A DNA stretch of 19,268 nt, from contig CAZRXY010000059.1 in the NCBI GenBank assembly GCA_964604155.1, positions 1 through 19,268 on the forward strand, written 5' to 3'. This DNA is from Stygibacter sp964604155 (GTDB lineage: Bacteria > Cloacimonadota > Cloacimonadia > Cloacimonadales > TCS61). A model generated the notes under the pieces. That model was not told where the DNA came from and made no database searches. It saw nothing but the letters and a program-made list of their open reading frames with translations. Each line of letters starts with the position of its first letter. Position 1 is the first letter of the stretch. The position numbers and the translations under genes are program-made. Below, piece after piece: positions 14,598 to 19,268 of the stretch.

Positions 14598-15350
14598 CTA
14601 AGCATCGGGCATAATAAGCTCTCCCCCATAAAATGGCTGGAGGGCACCATTAGCCAGCCTGAGGATTATCGCGCCTTCAGCATTTAACCCCATATAGTCA
14701 CCCTTGTATTGGGCAAATTCTGTTTTTATGCCCAGGTTCTTTCCCAGCAGATAATCATGCCGGCTGTAATAATCTTCATCTATCCTGTAATTCTCCATAT
14801 ATCCCGGCATATTCTCCGATATATTGTCGATAATACCGGATAATAATTCATTATCTGATATCTCGGAGCCCGTGATACTTGCAATAGAATTAGCTTTATC
14901 TGCCAGATAGCTTGGAAATTCTGCTATATTAGTATTGATCCCTATCCCTGCCAGATAATAATTTTTCGCCGGAAAATGTTTGACAATTATCCCGGCAATT
15001 TTTCTATCCTGCATATATAGATCATTGGGCCACTTGATTTTAATATCCGGTGTTTCGCCAGGAAGCGCCTTTATTGCCTTCAATATCTGAATCCCCAAAA
15101 ACAGTGTAAAATTTGGCTTTAAAGAAAATCCATATATCGCCACTGTGAACCACAATCCCCCTCGCGGCGAATACCAAGCTGCTTTATTTCTGCCTTCACC
15201 TCTCCCCTGCTTCTCAGATATCACCAGAAAATTTCCAGCTTTCTCATCGCGTTCCATTATTTCCCGGGCTTTTTCCATAGTGCTGGAAAGATATTCAAAA
15301 ATATAAACCCTGTCTAAAAAATGATGCGTAAATTCCTTCATATCATTCAT
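14598..15350 (-). CDS. birA: Biotin--[acetyl-CoA-carboxylase] ligase, monofunctional
   Basis: A 250-residue cytoplasmic ligase that activates biotin to biotinyl-AMP and attaches it to the biotin carboxyl carrier protein. Visible: S-S-T-M-E-K-A at 22-28, the ATP/biotin loop Q48-G-R-G-E-G-R54 followed by W-Y-S-P-R-G-G-L-W at about 59-67, K106-W-P-N-D-L and R-K-I-A-G at 116-120, and G-I-G-I-N-T-N at 135-141. There is no N-terminal helix-turn-helix, so unlike E. coli BirA it should not act as a repressor. The biotin loop departs from the common G-R-G-R-x-G-R-x-W: Glu replaces Arg and two extra residues precede the Trp. Its ATG overlaps the queA stop (ATGA), so it is translationally coupled as the last gene after leuS and queA. 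Confidence 0.93.
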   Translation of the reverse strand: MNDMKEFTHHFLDRVYIFEYLSSTMEKAREIMERDEKAGNFLVISEKQGRGEGRNKAAWYSPRGGLWFTVAIYGFSLKPNFTLFLGIQILKAIKALPGETPDIKIKWPNDLYMQDRKIAGIIVKHFPAKNYYLAGIGINTNIAEFPSYLADKANSIASITGSEISDNELLSGIIDNISENMPGYMENYRIDEDYYSRHDYLLGKNLGIKTEFAQYKGDYMGLNAEGAIILRLANGALQPFYGGELIMPDA

Positions 15351-16387
15351 ATTATCAGCATGGCATCACCATAACTGAAGAATCTGTAGTTATTGCGTAT
15401 TGCTGATTCATATGCCCGCATAGTGTTTTCGTAGCTGGCAAAACTGCTCACCAGCATTAGCAAAGTGGATTCCGGCAAGTGAAAATTCGTGAGTAACACA
15501 TCAATAATCTCAAATTTTCTGCCTCCGGGATAGATAAATAAATCCGTATGATGCGAGCCACTGCGTACTCTTCCGCCCTCAGCAAAGCTTTCCAGAGTCC
15601 GCGTGCTGGTCGTGCCCACGCTAATCACCCTTCGCTTCTCTGCCTTGGCTTTATTGATCACCTCCGCCACCTCTTCACTTATACTGCAATACTCGCTATG
15701 CATTACATGCTCAGAGATGTTCTCCGCTTTCACAGGGCGAAATGTTCCCAGTCCCACATTCAGTTCCACCTGCGCAATTATCACGCCCATCTCCGCTATC
15801 TCCTGCAGTAATTCACTGGTGAAATGCAGTCCGGCTGTTGGAGCTGCCACAGAACCTGGAGATGCTGCATAAACCGTCTGATAGGTTATCTTATCATGCT
15901 CGGTAGCTTCTCTGTGGATATAGGGTGGCAATGGCATTTTGCCGATACTATCTAATATCTCAAAAAAATCACCTTTATATTGGAATCGTATTATCCTGGC
16001 TCCATCTTCGGCATTAGATATCACTTCTGCTTGTAATTTATCGCTAATTTTCACTCTGCTGCCTGGCTTAAGCCTTCGCCCGGGTTTCACCAGACATTCC
16101 CAGCATGTCTCACTCTTCTGATTCAGCAAAAATATCTCTACTACGGCACCTGTAGTCTTTTTGCCAAAAAGTCTCGCTGCTATCACACGCGTCTTATTGA
16201 TAACCATCACATCATCTTTCCGCAAGTATTTACGGATGTCATAAAAAGTGCAGTGCTCTATTATTCCGGTCGATCTATCTAATACAAGTAATTTAGATTC
16301 ACTTCGCTTTTCTAACGGATACTGTGCTATCATCTCCGCCGGGAGCTCATAATAATAACTGCTCGTTTTGCTTAAGTCTTTTATCAT
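15347..16387 (-). CDS. queA: S-adenosylmethionine:tRNA ribosyltransferase-isomerase
   Basis: A 346-residue enzyme that transfers and rearranges the ribosyl group of SAM onto 7-aminomethyl-7-deazaguanine in tRNA to make epoxyqueuosine. Typical signatures: Y-E-L-P-A-E-M-I-A-Q-Y-P at 13-24, N-K-T-R-V-I-A-A-R-L at 64-73, P-G-S-V-A-A-P-T-A-G-L-H-F-T at 177-190, T-N-F-H-L-P-E-S-T-L-L-M-L near 301-313, and the C-terminal Y-R-F-F-S-Y-G-D-A-M-L-I. Length is normal. It lies between leuS and birA, 50 bases after leuS with a hairpin between them, and overlaps birA by 4 bases. Other queuosine genes are not in the window. Confidence 0.97.
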   Translation of the reverse strand: MIKDLSKTSSYYYELPAEMIAQYPLEKRSESKLLVLDRSTGIIEHCTFYDIRKYLRKDDVMVINKTRVIAARLFGKKTTGAVVEIFLLNQKSETCWECLVKPGRRLKPGSRVKISDKLQAEVISNAEDGARIIRFQYKGDFFEILDSIGKMPLPPYIHREATEHDKITYQTVYAASPGSVAAPTAGLHFTSELLQEIAEMGVIIAQVELNVGLGTFRPVKAENISEHVMHSEYCSISEEVAEVINKAKAEKRRVISVGTTSTRTLESFAEGGRVRSGSHHTDLFIYPGGRKFEIIDVLLTNFHLPESTLLMLVSSFASYENTMRAYESAIRNNYRFFSYGDAMLII

Positions 16388-16399
16388 TTATCTAAATAA

Positions 16400-16435
16400 C
16401 AGCCTCATCCGGTAAGGGATAAGGCTGCTTTTTTT
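16400..16435 (+). terminator. Strong hairpin with plus-strand U tract between leuS and queA
   Basis: CAGCCTCATCC (16400-16410) pairs over 11 positions (one G-T) with GGATAAGGCTG (16417-16427) around a 6-base loop. On the plus strand it is followed by CTTTTTTT, the form of an intrinsic terminator, though no plus-strand gene lies upstream. On the minus strand the tail is only TTATTT, so for the leuS-queA direction it should be weak or partial. It may limit antisense transcription into leuS or reduce queA/birA output relative to leuS. Confidence 0.65.
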
Positions 16436-16437
16436 CA

Positions 16438-18915
16438 TCATTTTGCCACTATAGAAACCAGTTTGCCTGGCACTACTATAATCTTACTGATATTTTTACC
16501 CTGAAGATACTTCTGCACATTTTCTACTTCCAAAGCAGCTTGCCTGATCTCTTCTTCACCTGCAGTGTCAGAAACCTTGAAACTGCCTCGCACCCTTCCC
16601 ATGATCTGCACCGCATAAGTAACTTCATCAAGCAAAAGATATCTCTTCTCAAAGGTGGGTAAACCATATTCGTGAACCAGCCCGGTATTACCCATTGAAT
16701 TCCAGAGTTCCTCACTTATATGCGGAGCAAAAAAATAAAGCATCTGAGGTATCTTGCGGCAGGCTTCAGCATAAACACACTGCTCGGATTTATTCAATTT
16801 TGTCGCATCTCCCATTGCGTAAATATTATTAAGATGCTCCATGATTGCCGCTATCGCTGTATTATACTGCAACCTATCTTCTATATCATGCAGCACCTTC
16901 CAGACAGCGTGATGCGTGCTGAACCGCAATTTACGCGCCGCATCTCCTAAATCCTCTTCCAGATAACTTATTGAAGCTTCATTGATCAATGCCAGATTAT
17001 CCTCTATCAATCGCCAAACCCTGTTCAAAAATCTGAACGACCCTTTCACGCCATCATCACTCCATTCCACATCTTTTTCCGGCGGTGAACTGAACAACAT
17101 AAATAAACGTACCGTATCTGAACCAAATCTATCTATGATGTATTGCGGATCTACCACATTACGCCGGCTTTTAGACATTTTGGCGCCGTCTTTGGTTACC
17201 ATACCCTGCGTGAGCAAACGCGCAAAAGGCTCGTTACACGAAACCATCCCGATATCACGCATGAATTTATGAAAAAATCTGGCATACAGCAAATGCATAC
17301 AGGCATGCTCAATACCGCCTATATACTGATCCACCGGCAACCATTTGTCTGCGGCTTCTTTGCTGAATGGCTCTTTATCATTACGGGCATCCGTATAACG
17401 CGCATAATACCAGGAGCTATCCACAAATGTATCCATCGTATCCGTCTCACGTCTGGCTTCTCCACCACATACTGGACAAGTAGTATTGACCCAGTTATCT
17501 ACGCTTAATAGCGGATTACGACGCGTCTTGCCAAGCTCCACATCCTCTGGTAATTCTACCGGCAATTCCGAATCAGGCACCAGCACCTCGCCACATTTTT
17601 CACAATAGATCACAGGTATGGGATTGCCCCAGTATCTCTGACGGCTAATTCCCCAATCCCGCAACCGATAGGTTACAGTGCTTTCTCCCATCTTGTTTTC
17701 CTGCATCCAACGCGATATCTTAATTTTGCTTTCCTCGCTCTGCATACCGTCAAATTGCTGGGAATTGACCAATATTCCCGGCTCTATATAGGCTTCTTTC
17801 ATCTCCTCTAATACCAGACACTTATCCTCATTCTGGATAACTATCTTCATGGGAATATTATATTTTCCTGCAAAATCAAAATCTCTCTGGTCATGTGCCG
17901 GAACCGCCATCACTGCACCAGTGCCATAATCCATCAATACATAATTAGTGATCCAGATCTGCACGCTGTCACCATTCACAGGATTTATGCAGTTTTTGCC
18001 ACTGAATATCCCCTTTTTGGTTGTATCTTCCGCAGTTCGCATTATCTTGTCCTCATTCATCACTTCATGGCAAAATGCTCTTATCTCAGTAGATGTCTCC
18101 GCTTTCTCCAGCCACTTGCCCACTAATGGATGCTCCGGTGGAATTGCCATAAATGTGCAGCCAAATATCGTATCCGGTCTGGTAGTAAATACGGGCAGCA
18201 ATTCACCATCTTCTTCCAGCCTGAAATCTATCCGCGTGCCTTCACTTTTTCCTATCCAGTTCTTTTGCATCGTTATCACACGCTCGGGCCAATCTATCAT
18301 CCCGCTAAAATCAAGCAGCTCCTCTGCATAATCCGTGATCCTAAAAAACCATTGCTCCAGTTCTTTCTGATTAACCTCGCTGCCGCAACGCCAGCAATTA
18401 CCATCTTCCACCTGCTCATTCGCCAGCACAGTCTGACAGGCATCACACCAATTGACAAATGAACGCTTCTTATAGGCTAATCCCCTTTCATATAACCGCT
18501 TAAAAAACCACTGCCCCCAACGGTAATACTCCGGTCTGCAAGTGCTCACCTCGCGATCCCAATCAAATCCAAAACCAATGGAATCAAATTGTCCCCGCAT
18601 TATTTCTATATTAGACTCCGTAGTTATTTTTGGATGAGACTTATGCTGAATGGCAAAATTCTCCGCCGGCATTCCAAAAGCATCATAACCCATGGGCTGC
18701 ATCACATTGTATCCCTGCATCAGCTTATAACGCGTGATTGCATCTCCTATCGAATAATTGCTCACATGACCCATATGCAAAGCTCCACTCGGATAGGGAA
18801 ACATGCTCAATACATAAAAAGTAGGCTTGTCACCTGTGTTCTCTGCCCTAAATACACGCTTCTCATGCCAGATATCCTGCCATTTTTTTTCTATTTTATT
18901 AAAAGGGTATTCCAT
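16438..18915 (-). CDS. leuS: Leucine--tRNA ligase
   Basis: An 825-residue class I synthetase charging tRNA-Leu. Features: P-S-G-A-L-H47-M-G-H50 (HIGH signature), zinc knuckle C-D-A-C 157-160 with C-W-R-C 174-177, an editing (CP1) domain with T-T-R-P-D-T-I at 244-250 and G-T-G-A-V-M-A-V-P-A-H-D at 331-342, a second knuckle C-E-K-C 438-441 with C-P-V-C 480-483, and K579-M-S-K-S583. The C-terminal anticodon-binding region looks complete. ATG 18915 has AGGAG 8 bases upstream. It heads the leuS-queA-birA group and is preceded by a leucine-rich leader ORF at 19043-18978, suggesting control by leucine or charged tRNA-Leu supply. Confidence 0.97.
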   Translation of the reverse strand: MEYPFNKIEKKWQDIWHEKRVFRAENTGDKPTFYVLSMFPYPSGALHMGHVSNYSIGDAITRYKLMQGYNVMQPMGYDAFGMPAENFAIQHKSHPKITTESNIEIMRGQFDSIGFGFDWDREVSTCRPEYYRWGQWFFKRLYERGLAYKKRSFVNWCDACQTVLANEQVEDGNCWRCGSEVNQKELEQWFFRITDYAEELLDFSGMIDWPERVITMQKNWIGKSEGTRIDFRLEEDGELLPVFTTRPDTIFGCTFMAIPPEHPLVGKWLEKAETSTEIRAFCHEVMNEDKIMRTAEDTTKKGIFSGKNCINPVNGDSVQIWITNYVLMDYGTGAVMAVPAHDQRDFDFAGKYNIPMKIVIQNEDKCLVLEEMKEAYIEPGILVNSQQFDGMQSEESKIKISRWMQENKMGESTVTYRLRDWGISRQRYWGNPIPVIYCEKCGEVLVPDSELPVELPEDVELGKTRRNPLLSVDNWVNTTCPVCGGEARRETDTMDTFVDSSWYYARYTDARNDKEPFSKEAADKWLPVDQYIGGIEHACMHLLYARFFHKFMRDIGMVSCNEPFARLLTQGMVTKDGAKMSKSRRNVVDPQYIIDRFGSDTVRLFMLFSSPPEKDVEWSDDGVKGSFRFLNRVWRLIEDNLALINEASISYLEEDLGDAARKLRFSTHHAVWKVLHDIEDRLQYNTAIAAIMEHLNNIYAMGDATKLNKSEQCVYAEACRKIPQMLYFFAPHISEELWNSMGNTGLVHEYGLPTFEKRYLLLDEVTYAVQIMGRVRGSFKVSDTAGEEEIRQAALEVENVQKYLQGKNISKIIVVPGKLVSIVAK

Positions 18916-18970
18916 CTATATTTCTCCTGTTTATATTTTTTTCTCACTTTTTTTTGCTGAAATAATTGCT

Positions 18971-18986
18971 CTCCCCCTCAGGGGAG
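18971..18986 (-). promoter_or_regulatory. Hairpin over the leader-ORF stop upstream of leuS
   Basis: CTCCCC and GGGGAG form a perfect 6-bp GC-rich stem with a 4-base loop. On the minus strand the 5' arm is the last two sense codons (CTC CCC) of the leader ORF and the loop contains its TGA stop. A ribosome on these codons would melt the stem. There is no U run after it, so it is not a simple intrinsic terminator; an effect on leuS translation or RNA stability is more plausible. Structure seen, role inferred. Confidence 0.5.
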
Positions 18987-19043
18987 TAAAAAACGCAGGA
19001 ATTCCACCAGTGATGTCTTCAAAATATCATAGTTATTCTTCAT
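18978..19043 (-). CDS. Leucine-rich leader peptide (upstream ORF) of leuS
   Basis: A 21-codon ORF on the minus strand, beginning MKNNYDILK and ending LVEFLRFLLP then TGA. Five of 21 codons are leucine (TTG, CTG, CTG, TTA, CTC), two of them adjacent near the end. An AGGAG lies 7 bases before the ATG, as good as that of leuS itself. Its stop is in the loop of the 18971-18986 hairpin, 62 bases before the leuS start. This matches the logic of amino-acid-sensing leader peptides, here for the synthetase of the same amino acid. A TTGACC at 19102-19097 is a possible -35 box. Alternative: a chance ORF or part of a dispersed repeat. Confidence 0.55.
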   Translation of the reverse strand: MKNNYDILKTSLVEFLRFLLP

Positions 19044-19140
19044 TATCAATCTCCTGCTATTTTTTCTTGTGGCAAATCTTGCGATACACTGATATTGGTC
19101 AAATTATTTCTCCGCTCATCCGTGGCTCTTGTTAAGATGA

Positions 19141-19268
19141 AGGGGGGTAGAGGAGATGGGGAGATTTATAATCGAAGGTTTGAAGGTTTGAAGGTTTGAA
19201 GGTTTGAGGAGGAGAAGAGGGGAAGAGGAGATTTATAATCGAAGGTTTGAAGGTTTGAAGGTTTGAAG
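19141..19268. repeat. Octamer-array repeat with 67-bp tandem unit (copy D, inverted orientation)
   Basis: Read on the plus strand, GAGATTTATAATC occurs at 19161-19173 and again at 19228-19240, exactly 67 bases apart. Each is followed by GAAGGTTT units (four at 19174-19205; three plus a partial at 19241-19268), then a purine tract with GGAGAAGAGG. This is the reverse complement of the array-plus-GATTATAAATC module of copies B and C. It runs off the right edge. It lies about 100 bases upstream of the leuS leader ORF. The other DNA between leuS and this repeat holds only the leader ORF and its hairpin. Confidence 0.85.

Noticed and set aside
17948..18331. Long plus-strand ORFs opposite leuS, and similar ones opposite the flavoprotein gene (10044-10460, 10656-11153) and queA (15548-15872)
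   Set aside because: They lie antisense to genes with clear family motifs, their translations show no recognisable domain, and they lack convincing ribosome binding sites.
18916..19060. T-box riboswitch in the leuS leader (TGGTGGAATTCCTGCG resembles part of the T-box core)
   Set aside because: The match to the canonical GGTGGNACCGCG core is poor, there is no U-tract terminator after it, and the same bases are explained as codons of the leader ORF.
18827..19135. 102-codon plus-strand ORF spanning the leuS start and leader
   Set aside because: It overlaps the start of leuS on the opposite strand and its translation is low-complexity F/S/I-rich sequence without a family; the minus-strand leader ORF is the better explanation.

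Overview
The window looks like chromosomal DNA of an AT-rich, Gram-negative, diderm bacterium, probably in the FCB superphylum (Cloacimonadota, Ignavibacteria or Calditrichota-like). This placement is inference. It rests on the lipid A gene lpxB beside an Omp85-type barrel protein, a MetG whose second signature reads K-V-S-T-S-K (a form I associate with Bacteroidetes-type enzymes), and a pilin-like protein resembling FCB hypothetical proteins. Most genes are ordinary housekeeping genes. The unusual material is in leaders and intergenic spacers. There is no tRNA, rRNA, CRISPR array or complete insertion sequence.

Layout from left to right. (1) 1-601: an octamer-periodic pyrimidine tract, then an AT-rich leader for a plus-strand pair, a TetR-family regulator (602-1267) and an MBL-fold hydrolase (1284-1967). 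The hydrolase gene carries a perfect 15-bp inverted repeat just inside its start. It converges on a minus-strand aspartate-type aminotransferase, and the two share a terminator hairpin. (2) 6242 down to 3404, minus strand: an Omp85-type barrel protein, lpxB and a DUF374 acyltransferase form an outer-membrane/lipid A cluster. (3) 9749 down to 6503, minus strand: metG, a SAM methyltransferase and a pilin-like membrane-anchored protein. (4) 13809 down to 9920, minus strand: a large membrane sensor with an ABC-type periplasmic domain, two PAS-like regions and a kinase core lacking the phospho-acceptor histidine. It overlaps an HI0933/BaiN-type flavoprotein gene. (5) 14343-14579, plus strand: a small orphan gene. 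(6) 18915 down to 14598, minus strand: leuS, queA and birA. An unlisted 21-codon, leucine-rich upstream ORF precedes leuS, and its stop codon lies in the loop of a 6-bp hairpin, as expected of a leucine-sensing leader peptide.

Four intergenic spots carry related low-complexity DNA: 1-116, 6337-6503, 13941-14262 and 19141-19268. Two of them share one architecture: a 29-bp core (28/29 identical), a 7-bp GTGAGAN array, an 8-bp pyrimidine array, then a GATTATAAATC-like box. The copy upstream of the sensor gene holds extra DNA with two GGTACAG direct repeats inside a 7-bp inverted repeat, possibly a remnant of an IS21-type end.

How the genes fit together: metG, leuS and queA serve tRNA charging and modification, birA serves biotin-protein attachment, and lpxB, the acyltransferase and the barrel protein serve the outer envelope. 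The sensor and flavoprotein are probably co-expressed, but their shared role is unknown. The best leads for something undescribed are the leuS leader ORF, the mosaic repeat family, the hairpin inside the MBL gene, the Asn-for-His sensor, and a TATGCCA box shared by three operon leaders.
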